From NCBI RefSeq assembly GCF_001941625.1, contig NZ_CP016076.1, positions 2,666,001 through 2,730,000 on the forward strand: 64,000 bases of DNA. Direction: 5' to 3'. A program made the translations under genes and the position numbers. This document shows, piece by piece, positions 46,919 through 58,286 of the stretch. Source of the DNA: Actinoalloteichus fjordicus. GTDB lineage: Bacteria > Actinomycetota > Actinomycetes > Mycobacteriales > Pseudonocardiaceae. The notes below the pieces were generated by a model, which made no database searches, was not told the origin of the DNA, and saw nothing but the letters and a program-made list of their open reading frames with translations. Within the stretch, counting starts at the first letter, position 1. The number at the start of each line of letters is the position of its first letter.

Positions 46919-48447
46919 CCGATCTCCTCGGTCATCTCGGCCTCGACGACGGCACCCGCCGCCAGCACCTCGGCCAGCACCTCGTCGACCTGGTCCGGCG
47001 TGGTCGCCGGGTTGAGGAACGTCAGTTTCAGACAGGTCCGCTCCGTGCCGTCCTCGTCGCGCGCCGTCGTGCGGCCCAGCAGGCTGCCGCCCGTCTGGGA
47101 CAGCCTCCTGCGCAGTTCGGAGTTGACCAGGTCGGAGTGCTCGATCCGCACGGTCTGGAAGCGGAAGACGACCGTGGTCAGCGTGCCGCCGCCGACGAGC
47201 CGCAGCCGGGGATGGTCCTCGACTCGCCCCGCTGCGTGCCGAGCGAGGTCGTGGCAGTCCTCGACCATCGTCCCCAGCCCGCCGCGTCCGAGGGCGAGCA
47301 GCGTCGTGGCGATCTTGACGGCGTCGGGTCGACGCGTCGTCTGGAGCGTCTGACCGAGCAGCCCGCCGAATCCCGCCGCCGTGTCGTCGGCGGGATTGAG
47401 GTAGGCCACCTCCCGGTGCAACGGGGTGAATGAGGACCCCTCCGCCAGCAGCAGGACACTCGCCGATGCGGGCTGCCAGCCGAGTTTGTGCAGATCGCCG
47501 GTGATCGAGTCGGCCAGCTCGATGCCGCGCAGTCGGGAGGACAGCCGGTCGGAGAACAGCGTCCCGAAGCCGTATGCCGCGTCGACGTGCAGCCAGAGGC
47601 CGTGTTCCGAGGTGATCTCGGCGAGTTCGGGCAGCGGGTCGACGCTGCCGAAGTCGGTGGTCCCCGCCGTGGCCACCACGGCGATCGGGGTGTTCTCCGG
47701 CGGCAGCTCCCGCAGCATGGCCGCGAGTGCCTCGGGACGCAGCCGGTGCGCCCCGTCGACCGGGACGGGCCGCACCGCGTCCTCGCCGAGCCCGAGGACG
47801 GCGCAGGCGCGGTGCACCGAGAAGTGCGCCAGCTCGGAACAGAACACGACCGGCCCTGGCAGGCTCGCCACCCCGGACCGGCGGACGTCGATGCCGCGTC
47901 GGGCCGCCGCCGCGTCGCGGGCGAGCAACAGCGCCATCAGGTTGGACAGCGAGCCGCCCGGCGTCAGCACGCCGTCCGCTCGGGTGGTGAGCCCGGCCAG
48001 GCCGGTCAGCAGCCGGATGAGCCAGCGCTCCACCGCGACGGCCGACGGCCCCGAGTCGTAGGTGTCCAGGGAGGCGTTGCCCAACGACGCGAAGACGTCG
48101 GCGGCGACGGCCACCGGGAGCGGTGCGGGCTGCAGGTGCGCCAGCGCACCGGGATGAGTCAGGTTCAGTCCATGGTCGACCAGGACTCCGGTCACCAGCC
48201 GCAGTGCGCCTGCGGCGCCTAAGCCGTCCTCGGACAGCCGGGCGGGGCCCAGCGCGGCGGCGACGGCCTCGGAGACCTGGGCGGGCGGGCCCGCAGGCAG
48301 CGGGCCGGACCGGTCGGTACCGCCCGCGCCGGGGAATCCCGCGGTCATCAGGTTGATCACTCTGAGCATGTCGGCTGGTGAACACGCCGCGAGCGGCGGC
48401 GGGTGGCCGAGCGATTCGGGAGGGGCGGACCACAGGGTCTGGGTCAC
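46915..48447 (-). CDS. PLP-dependent decarboxylase of the siderophore operon (lysine or 2,4-diaminobutyrate type)
   Basis: The 510-residue group II decarboxylase carries the PLP Lys in DLHKLGWQ, the Asp of LHVDAAYG, and the substrate block GGSLSNLMALLLAR. Such enzymes make cadaverine (DesA type) or diaminopropane (RhbB type) for NIS siderophores; the substrate cannot be settled by eye. The GTG at 48447 has GTGAGG 5 bases upstream. It is the first gene of the operon and lies just downstream of an iron box. Confidence 0.92.
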   Translation of the reverse strand: MTQTLWSAPPESLGHPPPLAACSPADMLRVINLMTAGFPGAGGTDRSGPLPAGPPAQVSEAVAAALGPARLSEDGLGAAGALRLVTGVLVDHGLNLTHPGALAHLQPAPLPVAVAADVFASLGNASLDTYDSGPSAVAVERWLIRLLTGLAGLTTRADGVLTPGGSLSNLMALLLARDAAAARRGIDVRRSGVASLPGPVVFCSELAHFSVHRACAVLGLGEDAVRPVPVDGAHRLRPEALAAMLRELPPENTPIAVVATAGTTDFGSVDPLPELAEITSEHGLWLHVDAAYGFGTLFSDRLSSRLRGIELADSITGDLHKLGWQPASASVLLLAEGSSFTPLHREVAYLNPADDTAAGFGGLLGQTLQTTRRPDAVKIATTLLALGRGGLGTMVEDCHDLARHAAGRVEDHPRLRLVGGGTLTTVVFRFQTVRIEHSDLVNSELRRRLSQTGGSLLGRTTARDEDGTERTCLKLTFLNPATTPDQVDEVLAEVLAAGAVVEAEMTEEIG

Positions 48448-48494
48448 GTGACCTCACAATTCTCGTCTGCTGGTGACCGTTAGGCCACCCTGGG

Positions 48495-48518
48495 TTAGGT
48501 TAGGTTAGGCTAACGAGA
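48495..48518 (-). promoter_or_regulatory. Iron box (DtxR/IdeR/DmdR type)
   Basis: TTAGGTTAGGCTAACGAGA (48500-48518) matches 16 of 19 bases of the actinobacterial iron box TTAGGTTAGGCTAACCTAA. A further TTAGG precedes it, so the site has three tandem TTAGG-like half-sites. It lies about 50 bases before the decarboxylase start, so iron-dependent repression of the operon is expected. Confidence 0.85.
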
Positions 48519-48708
48519 TTGCGGAGGGGAAGGCGTGGGCGGGGTCGGGTGAGTGACCCACAGCACTCGATCGGCCTGCCCGAGCGGCGTCGAGGCGCAC
48601 CCGGTAACCTGATCGCCGTTCGAAGAACGATCAAGGAACGCGGCCCCGCCCGATTCTGCGGGGGATCGCGAGACCTCCCATTCATCGGCAGTCCGCTAGG
48701 AGGAGTTC

Positions 48709-49134
48709 GTGTCGGCAGGCCAGATCGCGGCACTCGTGGCAGCGGGTGCTTTCGTGCTCCTGGTGCTGCTGTTGGCGGTTCCGTTGCTGAAGCTCGGTCG
48801 GACTCTGGACGAGGCCACCATCGCCATCCGCAAGGCGCATGAGAACTCCGAGCCGCTGTTCACCGAGGCCAACACCACCCTCACCCACGTGAACGCGCAG
48901 TTGGAACGGGTGGACGGCATCACCTCCAACGCGCGCACCGTCAGCGGCAACGTCTCGGCGCTCAGCTCGTTGTTCACCGCGACCCTCGGCGGTCCGCTGG
49001 TCAAACTCGCCGCGCTCTCCTACGGACTGAGCAAGGCCCTGCGTGGCAGGCGCGGCCGACGTTCGGGACGCGGTAACGTCGAGTCTCCCCGTGGCGGTCG
49101 CCGTCGGGGTCGAGTCAGGGGAGGCAGGCGATGA
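48709..49134 (+). CDS. DUF948 membrane protein
   Basis: The 141-residue protein has one N-terminal transmembrane helix (residues 5-28), a helical DUF948 region, and an Arg/Gly-rich basic tail. The GTG at 48709 has AGGAGG upstream. It normally precedes DUF6167 and alaS in actinobacteria, as here. The stop overlaps the next ATG by 4 bases. Confidence 0.88.
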   Translation: MSAGQIAALVAAGAFVLLVLLLAVPLLKLGRTLDEATIAIRKAHENSEPLFTEANTTLTHVNAQLERVDGITSNARTVSGNVSALSSLFTATLGGPLVKLAALSYGLSKALRGRRGRRSGRGNVESPRGGRRRGRVRGGRR

Positions 49135-49550
49135 GTCGACTGTTCTGGTTCGGCGCCGGCATCGCGGCAGGCATCGCCATCAGCCGCAGGATGGCTGAGG
49201 CAGCCCGGCAGGCCACGCCTGCGGGCGTCGCCGCCAACGTCGGCGACGCCGTGCGCGAGCTGGCGGGCGCCCTGGGCACCTTCGGTGCCGAGGTGCGCGC
49301 CGGGATGAACGAGCGGGAACGCGAACTGGCCGACGTCGTCGAGGTGCAGTCCGGACTGGCGTCCCCCGCCGATCCCGGCGCCCGCTCCTGGGTTCCCGGC
49401 CAGGGCGTTCCCGGTTTCACCCGCCCGGTGCGCACCATCCGTCCCACTCCCGGCGACCTGCACCGACGGGGCGAGCTCGGCTCCGGGACGGGGCAGGCAG
49501 GCGAGGCGCCCCGCCCCGTGCGTGGCCGAGCGCGTAGGGCGGGAGGCTGA
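49131..49550 (+). CDS. DUF6167 protein
   Basis: The 139-residue protein has a short hydrophobic N-terminus (LFWFGAGIAAGIAISRRM), a helical middle and a Pro/Gly-rich tail. It is coupled to DUF948 through ATGA. Function unknown; both are conserved neighbours of alaS. Confidence 0.85.
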   Translation: MSRLFWFGAGIAAGIAISRRMAEAARQATPAGVAANVGDAVRELAGALGTFGAEVRAGMNERERELADVVEVQSGLASPADPGARSWVPGQGVPGFTRPVRTIRPTPGDLHRRGELGSGTGQAGEAPRPVRGRARRAGG

Positions 49551-49890
49551 GCGACGCCTCGCCGCCGAGTTCTTCCGCGACGCCCCGCCGGGGAGGACGC
49601 GGAATGCCCGCCGCCGAGACGATCCACGGCCGCTCGTCGTCGTGAGACCTCGCGACCTCCCGCCGAGACAGCTCCGCCGCCTGCCCTCTCCGGCAGGCTC
49701 GCCCACCTGAAGATGCCGACCTCCGGACGCGACCGGGAAGGCCGAATGGCAGGGTAGGCGCAGTCGAACGCCCTCTCGGCGCGTTCGTGCCGTCGCCAGA
49801 CGGACTGTCGCCGACCCGTGCCGTCGTCTTCTCGAGTGCCCGTGCCGGTCGCCTGAAGCAGGACGAGACTTGATTCAGTAAGGGATCACC
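49551..49890. other. Leader region of alaS, no gene recognised
   Basis: The 340 bases carry no recognisable gene. The last 20 bases (TTGATTCAGTAAGGGATCACC) hold AAGGG 9 bases before the alaS GTG. No T-box-like structure was recognised. Confidence 0.4.
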
Positions 49891-52565
<2,675 letters not shown>

Positions 52566-52569
<4 letters not shown>

Positions 52570-53102
52570 GCCGACCGAAACGACGTCAGAAGGCCGGTCG
52601 GGGCGATGGCCTCGACCGGCCCGGCGTCGACGACCCGGGACACGGCTGTCGGCTCGGCGTGGACGTGGGGTCGGTGCGGGTCGGAGTGGCGATCAGTGAT
52701 CCCTCCGCGATCCTCGCCACCCCCCTCGGTACCTTGTCCCGTGATGAACGCGGTGATCGTGATGTCGACGAGCTCGCAGGGATCGTCACCGAGCAGGAGG
52801 TGGTCGAGGTGGTCATAGGACTGCCCAGGACACTGGCTGCCCGGCACGGCATCGCCGCCCAGACGGCCGAGGCCTATGCGGCCAAGGTGGCCGCCCGCGT
52901 CGCGCCCGTTCCGGTCCGGCTGGCCGATGAACGACTTACCACCGTCACGGCCGCCCGAGTACTCTCCGAACGCGGTGTTCGCGGCAGACGGCAGCGCGCC
53001 GTGGTGGACCAGGCGGCGGCCGTCGAGATCCTGCAGGCCTGGCTCGATGCCAGGTCGGCCGCGCACCGCGCAGCAGCGGCGGACCCAGGAGGAGCTCCGT
53101 GA
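52566..53102 (+). CDS. ruvX: Putative Holliday junction resolvase RuvX (YqgF)
   Basis: The 178-residue protein has the RNase H-like core: [15 protein letters not shown] carries the first Asp, ERLTTVTA the central Glu, and [15 protein letters not shown] the last Asp. The N-terminal 28 residues are an extension rich in Arg and Gly. It acts in 16S rRNA 5'-end processing or junction resolution. It overlaps alaS by 4 bases (GTGA) and mltG by 4 bases. Confidence 0.95.
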
Positions 53103-54328
53103 GTGACGACCTCGGATTGTTCGATGAGGAGACCGGCGACAGTCGGTCACGCAAGTCCCGAGGCAAGAGCAAGGTGGATCAGGAAGACCCGGCGGCCCGC
53201 CGCCGGAAGCGCCTCGTCACCCTGATCGGGGGCGCGGTGCTGCTGGCGGTCGTGGCGGCCGGGGCGATCTACGGCGTCCGCGAGATCATGAGCATCGGCG
53301 GTTACGACGACTTCGAGGGCGAGGGCGAGGGCAGCGTCGTCATCGAGGTCGCCGACGGAGCCAGCCTCGGCCAGATCGCCCAGACGATGACCGATGAGGG
53401 CGTCATCGCCAGCCCGAGGGCCTTCACCACCGCCGCCGAGGGCAATCCGGCCTCGACGGGCATCCAGCCCGGCTTCTACCTCCTGCGCAACGAGATGTCC
53501 GGCGCTGCGGCGTTGAGTCAGATCCTCGACGAGGACGCCAGGCTCGGCCAGGCCGAGGTGCAGGGCGGGATGCTCCTGCACGACACGTTGGCTGCCGACG
53601 AGAGCGTGCAGTCCCAGGGCATCATCACGATCCTGGCCGAGGCGAGCTGCGCGGAGCTCGACGGCGCGGAGCAGTGCGTGTCGGCAGACGAGCTGTGGGA
53701 CGTCGCCGAGAACACCGACGTCGCCGAGCTGAACATCCCGGACTGGGCGGTCGCAGGCGTGACGGCGGCGCCGCAGCAGCACCGGCGACTCGAAGGCCTG
53801 ATCGCGCCCGGCCTCTACCACATCAACCCGAGCTGGAGCGCCGAGGAGCTGTTGAACAGCGTCCTGAGCACCTCCTCCACCCGCCTGCAGGCCGCCGGGA
53901 TGCCGGGGATCTCGGATGACTCCGGCTTCACCCCGTATGAATTCCTCACGGTGGCCTCGCTGATCGAGAAGGAGGGCATCCAGTCCGACTTCCCGTCGAT
54001 CGCCACGGTGCTCTACAACCGGTTGCGGGTCGATGAGAGGCTACGGCTGGACTCCACGATCAACTACTTCGACGGAACAGGTTCCATCCGAACCGACAGC
54101 GGCGTCCGGAATACGCCCAACCCGTACAACACGTACTTGAACACCGGGTTGACGCCGACCCCCGTCTCCTCACCACACACCCCGGCGCTGGAAGCGGCGG
54201 CGAACCCGGTGGACGAGACCTGGATGTACTTCGTCAAGTGCGAAGAGGACGGCACGTCCTGCTTCAACGACACCAATGAAGAGCATGAGGCGGACGCGCT
54301 CGACGCGGTCGAGAGGGGCGTCTGGTGA
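53099..54328 (+). CDS. mltG: Endolytic murein transglycosylase MltG
   Basis: The 409-residue protein has a cytoplasmic N-terminus, one transmembrane helix (residues 39-61), a LysM-like region ([18 protein letters not shown]), and the YceG catalytic domain with Glu in SLIEKEG and [22 protein letters not shown]. It cleaves nascent peptidoglycan glycan strands. The GTG start overlaps the ruvX stop. Confidence 0.95.
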   Translation: MSDDLGLFDEETGDSRSRKSRGKSKVDQEDPAARRRKRLVTLIGGAVLLAVVAAGAIYGVREIMSIGGYDDFEGEGEGSVVIEVADGASLGQIAQTMTDEGVIASPRAFTTAAEGNPASTGIQPGFYLLRNEMSGAAALSQILDEDARLGQAEVQGGMLLHDTLAADESVQSQGIITILAEASCAELDGAEQCVSADELWDVAENTDVAELNIPDWAVAGVTAAPQQHRRLEGLIAPGLYHINPSWSAEELLNSVLSTSSTRLQAAGMPGISDDSGFTPYEFLTVASLIEKEGIQSDFPSIATVLYNRLRVDERLRLDSTINYFDGTGSIRTDSGVRNTPNPYNTYLNTGLTPTPVSSPHTPALEAAANPVDETWMYFVKCEEDGTSCFNDTNEEHEADALDAVERGVW

Positions 54329-54406
54329 ACGGATGCTCTCATGTGATGCGACGATGACGCAGATTCGGCCGGTGAATACGAGCGATCTGGATCTCGTGGT
54401 GCTCCG

Positions 54407-55270
54407 ATGACCGATTCGCCCCGGCGCCGGACCGCCGTCCTCGGCTCTCCGGTGGCGCACTCGCTCTCACCGGTCCTGCACGGCGCCGCCTACCGGGAGT
54501 TGGGCCTGACAGGCTGGCGTTACGACCGCATCGAGTGTGACGCCGAGGCACTCCCGGAGCTGGTGGCCGGGCTCGGCGAGGAGTGGGCCGGGCTGTCGGT
54601 GACCATGCCGGGCAAACGGGCCGCCCTGGCCACGGCGGTCGAGGCGACCGACCGGGCCACGGCGGTCGGCGCGGCGAACACCCTCGTCCCGCTGGCGGGC
54701 GGCGGCTGGCGGGCCGACTGCACCGACGTCGAGGGCATCACCGGCGCCCTGCGTGTCGCGGCCGCCTACCGGCCCGCCGTGGGTGACACGGCACTGGTGC
54801 TCGGTGCGGGCGGCACCGCCTCGGCGGCCATGGTGGCCATCGCGGATCTCGGCATCACCTCGGTCCGGCTGGCCGTGCGGGCGGTGGCGCGGGCGGGGGA
54901 GACCCTGGCCGCCGCCGAGCGGGCGGGCGTCTCGGTGGAGACCGTAGGACTGTCGGAGCCCGAGCTGGCCGCCGTGGCGAAGGAGTCCGCCGTCCTCGTC
55001 TCGACGGTGCCCGCAGGCGCGGCGGATTCGCTGGCAGCGGTTCTCGCGGCGACGCCGCATGTGCTGGACGCCGTGTACCACCCCTGGCCGACGCCGCTGG
55101 CCGAGGCGGTCGCTGCGGCGGGGGGCAGGCTCGCCACCGGCCTGGACATGCTGCTGCACCAGGCCTTCGGCCAGGTCGTGCAGTTCACCGGACTGCCCGC
55201 GCCGCGTGTGGCGATGCGCGATGCGTTGCGTGAGGCCACCGGCGGCGAGGTCCCCCTGTTGCTGGACTGA
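54407..55270 (+). CDS. aroE: Shikimate dehydrogenase
   Basis: The 287-residue protein has the shikimate site (SPVAHSLSPVLHGAAY), the catalytic Lys (MPGKRAAL) and Asp (ADCTDVEG), and the NADP loop GAGGTASA. It reduces 3-dehydroshikimate to shikimate in aromatic amino acid synthesis. It lies 78 bases after mltG. In many actinobacteria a prepilin peptidase gene follows directly; here that gene is 7 kb away, at 62543. Confidence 0.95.
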   Translation: MTDSPRRRTAVLGSPVAHSLSPVLHGAAYRELGLTGWRYDRIECDAEALPELVAGLGEEWAGLSVTMPGKRAALATAVEATDRATAVGAANTLVPLAGGGWRADCTDVEGITGALRVAAAYRPAVGDTALVLGAGGTASAAMVAIADLGITSVRLAVRAVARAGETLAAAERAGVSVETVGLSEPELAAVAKESAVLVSTVPAGAADSLAAVLAATPHVLDAVYHPWPTPLAEAVAAAGGRLATGLDMLLHQAFGQVVQFTGLPAPRVAMRDALREATGGEVPLLLD

Positions 55271-55483
55271 TGCCGTCGCCGGGCTGATGCTGTCGCCTGC
55301 GTCGGACTGTCACTGCGCTGGAATGACGCGGCCGTGCTGCTGCCAGCTGCCTCGGCTCGGTTCGGCGGAGCCCGATGACGCCTCTCAGCGTCGAAGTTGG
55401 CACGGGCGGGACAGGGCGCATCGTCGAGGAGATCGCTTACGTCGTACGCGGCGAGCAGGCCCTGTCCGTCCGCGATAACGGCG

Positions 55484-55846
55484 TCAGGGGCGGCCCTCGC
55501 CGTCACTGTTGTCCGGGCCTCCCACATCCACCGTCACGAGTCGTTCGGCGCTGATCATGGACAGGCCGTGGCTCGCATACTCCGCCGAGCCGGAGGTGCC
55601 CCAGAGCACCCCGTCCGGGTAGAGCAGCGCGGAACGATCTCCGATCTGGATGCCCCAGTACCGCACCCGACCGTCCACGGGGTCCTCGTCCGCGCCTGCG
55701 CATTCCCAGAGCGCGAAGAGACGAGGTGCCTCGTCGGTGACCAACTCGGTGATGGTCCGGTGGGCGGCGGGGCCGAGGTGCGGTGGGGCGGACGTGAGAT
55801 CCGGGCCTGCTGCGGCGCGTCCGGTCACGTGCTTCGGATCGGTCAT
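55484..55846 (-). CDS. Hypothetical protein
   Basis: The 120-residue protein is soluble, with no recognised domain; the middle (VRYWGIQIGDRSALLYPDGVLWGTSGSAE) suggests a small beta fold. The ATG at 55846 has GGAGG 7 bases upstream. It is divergent from the XRE regulator, and an inverted repeat lies between them. It is probably the first gene of the accessory block. Confidence 0.6.
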   Translation of the reverse strand: MTDPKHVTGRAAAGPDLTSAPPHLGPAAHRTITELVTDEAPRLFALWECAGADEDPVDGRVRYWGIQIGDRSALLYPDGVLWGTSGSAEYASHGLSMISAERLVTVDVGGPDNSDGEGRP

Positions 55847-55908
55847 CAGTACCTCCAACGTTGTGCGTGATTCAAGACACACCATATGGCGATACGTTTT
55901 GCGCGTCG

Positions 55909-55926
55909 ATCACCTCATGGGGTGAT
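55909..55926. promoter_or_regulatory. Inverted repeat in the divergent XRE region
   Basis: ATCACC-TCATGG-GGTGAT forms a 6-base dyad between the divergent genes. It may be an operator for the XRE protein or for the hypothetical gene. No binding evidence is available. Confidence 0.35.
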
Positions 55927-56019
55927 TGATCTTTGATCCGCGCTGATCCACAGTGGGCGGTGCGCACCCCGACGTGCGCTCGTCAACCCTGCGATAAGGG
56001 CGTCTGGAAGGAGTGCGAC

Positions 56020-56865
56020 GTGGCAGAACGAAGTGATCCTTCGGCCCTGCGATGGCTGATCGGAGCGGAGCTGGCGGACTATCGGAAGCAGACCGGGCTC
56101 TCCCTGTCGAAGGTCGCTGCCCAGGTGGCGATCAGCAAACCGAAGCTCAGCAACATGGAGGCGGGCCGGTTCCAGCAGTATCCGGACGACGTGGCCAAGG
56201 TGCTGGAGTGCTACGGCGTCTCGCAACGGGACATCGACCGGCTGTGCGCCCTCGCGGGCCGTTCGGACGAACGTGCCTGGTGGGCGCCGTGGGCACATGT
56301 CGTGCCGGACTGGTTCCGGACGATGATCGGGCTGGAGGGTTTGGCGACGGCGGAGTTTCACTACGAGCCGACGGTGATCCCCGGGCTCTTGCAGACTGAG
56401 GACTATGCCCAGGCGCTCACAGAGGCGACGGGCTTTGTCCGCGCAGATCACAGTGAACGATTCGTCTCCTTTCGACTGGCCAGGGCTCGGCGGTTGACGG
56501 ATGCGGAGCCTCTGGAATTTCATGCGGTGATGGGGGAGGCCGCGCTGGGGTTGGCGGTCGGCACACCGGAGGTCCGGCAGGAGCAGTACCGCCATCTACT
56601 GAAGGTTGCCGAATTGCCGAACGTCACCGTCCAGGTGACCCGTCCGCAGCGCGGGCCGCACGCTGCACTGGTCGGTCCGTTCTACATTTTTGATTTCGAG
56701 CTGGCCCGTTCGATTGCCTGCGCAGAGCTGCTTGATGGGGCGATGTACGTTCAGGACTTCGACCAGGTGCGGACCTATACCATGGCGGCGGAGAGCGCGC
56801 AGCAGGTTGCGCTGTCGCCAGCGGAGTCCGTCGAGCTCATCGAAACGATGACCGACGGTGGTTGA
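56020..56865 (+). CDS. XRE-family regulator with DUF5753 (Scr1 type)
   Basis: The 281-residue protein has a helix-turn-helix at about 17-40 (SLSKVAAQVAISKPKLSNMEAG) and the DUF5753 C-terminal domain (GLLQTEDYAQALTEA, VQVTRPQRGPHAALVGPFYIFDF). Proteins of this Scr1 group are usually paired with a DUF397 protein, as here, and control secondary metabolism or form toxin-antitoxin-like pairs. The GTG at 56020 has AAGGAG 7 bases upstream. Confidence 0.93.
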   Translation: MAERSDPSALRWLIGAELADYRKQTGLSLSKVAAQVAISKPKLSNMEAGRFQQYPDDVAKVLECYGVSQRDIDRLCALAGRSDERAWWAPWAHVVPDWFRTMIGLEGLATAEFHYEPTVIPGLLQTEDYAQALTEATGFVRADHSERFVSFRLARARRLTDAEPLEFHAVMGEAALGLAVGTPEVRQEQYRHLLKVAELPNVTVQVTRPQRGPHAALVGPFYIFDFELARSIACAELLDGAMYVQDFDQVRTYTMAAESAQQVALSPAESVELIETMTDGG

Positions 56866-56878
56866 CTCGGAGGTCATC

Positions 56879-57199
56879 ATGCTTACCCCTGATCTCGGTA
56901 CGGCCCCCTGGGTCAAGTCCAGTCGCAGCACGAACAACGGCGGCTGCGTCGAGATCGCCGCCGGGACAGCCTGGCGAAAGTCCAACCACAGCGCCAACAA
57001 CGGCGCCTGCGTCGAGATCGCCGGCTCGGTGACCTGGCGGAAGTCCAGCCACAGCGCCAACAACGGCATGTGCGTCGAGGTCGTCGACGGCGGGCGATGG
57101 GCGGCGATCCGCGACTCGAAGAACCCCGACGGCCCGGCCCTGGTGCTGACCCCGGCCCAGTTAGCCGCCTTCGTCCGTTCGGTGCAGGCGGCCCGCTGA
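56879..57199 (+). CDS. DUF397 protein with three tandem motif copies
   Basis: The 106-residue protein carries three successive copies of the DUF397 signature W-[VR]-K-S-[SN]-x-S-x-NNG-x-C-VE (around residues 11, 34 and 57 from this start), where one copy is usual. The ATG at 56879 is chosen over the upstream GTG (56858) because GGAGG lies 6 bases before it. It follows the XRE gene by 13 bases and probably acts as its partner. It ends with the usual DSKNPDGPAL tail. Confidence 0.85.
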   Translation: MLTPDLGTAPWVKSSRSTNNGGCVEIAAGTAWRKSNHSANNGACVEIAGSVTWRKSSHSANNGMCVEVVDGGRWAAIRDSKNPDGPALVLTPAQLAAFVRSVQAAR

Positions 57200-57217
57200 G
57201 TCTTCTTCTGGAGTGCG

Positions 57218-57469
57218 ATGTCGATCGAGCAGGTCCGAGGACAGCTCCTGGCGGTGTTCGATCGACTCCCACACGGCGTACTCGCCGCGATCGGACAACG
57301 CCTCGTCCAGGCACGCGCGGCAGCAGCCGCCGAATGGCACGGCAGCACCAGCCCGCATGCGCACCACGCCCAGGAATGTCTGGCCGGGGTCGGCGATGAC
57401 CTCGCCGCCGCCGGTCAGAAGCTCCGCCAGGCGGGCGAGCTGCTCCAGCAGTACATGATCAGGCTTTAG
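57218..57469 (+). CDS. Small helical protein paralogous to the toxin N-terminal domain
   Basis: The 83-residue protein is all helical by composition, with no signal peptide. It lines up along its length with residues 5-86 of the next protein: SIEQV/SVEEV, GVLAA/GELAA, HGSTSP/AGSSSP, GVGDDLAAA/EVGEDLARA and LRQAGELLQQY/LESAGHHTESY. It therefore looks like a stand-alone copy of the toxin's leader domain. Similar small proteins beside polymorphic toxins are known in actinomycetes (DUF6244-like), but the exact family cannot be fixed by eye. It starts 18 bases after DUF397 and may share its transcript. Confidence 0.65.
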   Translation: MSIEQVRGQLLAVFDRLPHGVLAAIGQRLVQARAAAAAEWHGSTSPHAHHAQECLAGVGDDLAAAGQKLRQAGELLQQYMIRL

Positions 57470-57473
57470 GCGC

Positions 57474-58286
57474 GTGGCCGGGATGAAGTCTGTCGAGGAG
57501 GTCGTCGCCGCTCTGCGGGCCGCGTTGGAGGACGTCTCTCCCGGTGAGCTGGCGGCCTGCCGAGAACTCGTCCTGGGCGAGCTCCTTCCGCCCCTGATCG
57601 AGGCGTCGGCAGGTTCGAGCAGCCCGGAACTCCACGCCGCCGTCGCCCTGCTTCAGGAGGTGGGCGAGGACCTGGCCCGAGCCTGGGCCCGCTTGGAATC
57701 CGCAGGCCACCACACCGAGTCCTACGCCCAAGCCGTCCTCGGCCCGGCGGTAAGCAGCGGACCGGCTAGTGATTTCCCGGGTGACGACGACCGAGGTGCT
57801 CCTGCGTCTCAACCGCCCGACCAGACCACGATCCCATCCCGACCCGCAGCGGCGAAGAAATGCCCGCAGGACTTCACCGAGCAGGACTCTGCGGATTGGG
57901 CACGTCGTCAGCGCGAGAACCTTCCTCAGCGTGGTAAGAAACAGAAGGCTACGGGCCGGTACGTCGATCCGAGTGGCGATGTGCACGAGATCGAAAGTGG
58001 CCAAGATGGTGACTTTGATAGCATCAACGAGCATTTTCGTGGGCACGGTCCGATAGGGCAGAGTCACTTGCCGAACGCACTGGCGAGACACATCGAGGTC
58101 AAGGTCGCCTACCGGATGGCTCGTGACGGTGTCGATCACGTCGAGATCGTCATCAACCTGGAAGTCTGCGACCAGAAACTGTATAACTGTCGACGGACAG
58201 TGCCGTGGATACTCTACTCCGGGCAGGTTCTGATCGTACATGATCCGGCTGGCAGGCATGTGTTCAAAGGAAAGAGAAGGCGATGA
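57474..58286 (+). CDS. Putative DNA/RNA deaminase toxin (SCP1.201/DddA-like)
   Basis: The 270-residue protein has a helical N-terminal domain (residues 5-90), an acidic/Pro-rich linker (about 91-150), and a C-terminal domain (about 151-270) matching the SCP1.201-like deaminases (the DddA family): TGRYVDPSGDVHEIESGQDGD, His206-x-Glu208 in RHIEVKVAYRM, Cys232 and Cys239 for zinc, and LIVHDPAGRH. Such enzymes deaminate cytosine in DNA as bacterial toxins. Base composition falls and A/T-rich patches appear from about 57960. The GTG at 57474 is the first start; an ATG at 57483 is possible. The stop overlaps the immunity gene (ATGA). Confidence 0.8.
   Translation: MAGMKSVEEVVAALRAALEDVSPGELAACRELVLGELLPPLIEASAGSSSPELHAAVALLQEVGEDLARAWARLESAGHHTESYAQAVLGPAVSSGPASDFPGDDDRGAPASQPPDQTTIPSRPAAAKKCPQDFTEQDSADWARRQRENLPQRGKKQKATGRYVDPSGDVHEIESGQDGDFDSINEHFRGHGPIGQSHLPNALARHIEVKVAYRMARDGVDHVEIVINLEVCDQKLYNCRRTVPWILYSGQVLIVHDPAGRHVFKGKRRR

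Noticed and set aside
49551-49890. T-box or other riboswitch before alaS
   Set aside because: No T-box sequence or stem arrangement could be recognised.
55484-55846. Possible antitoxin for the XRE locus
   Set aside because: No antitoxin family recognised; left as hypothetical.
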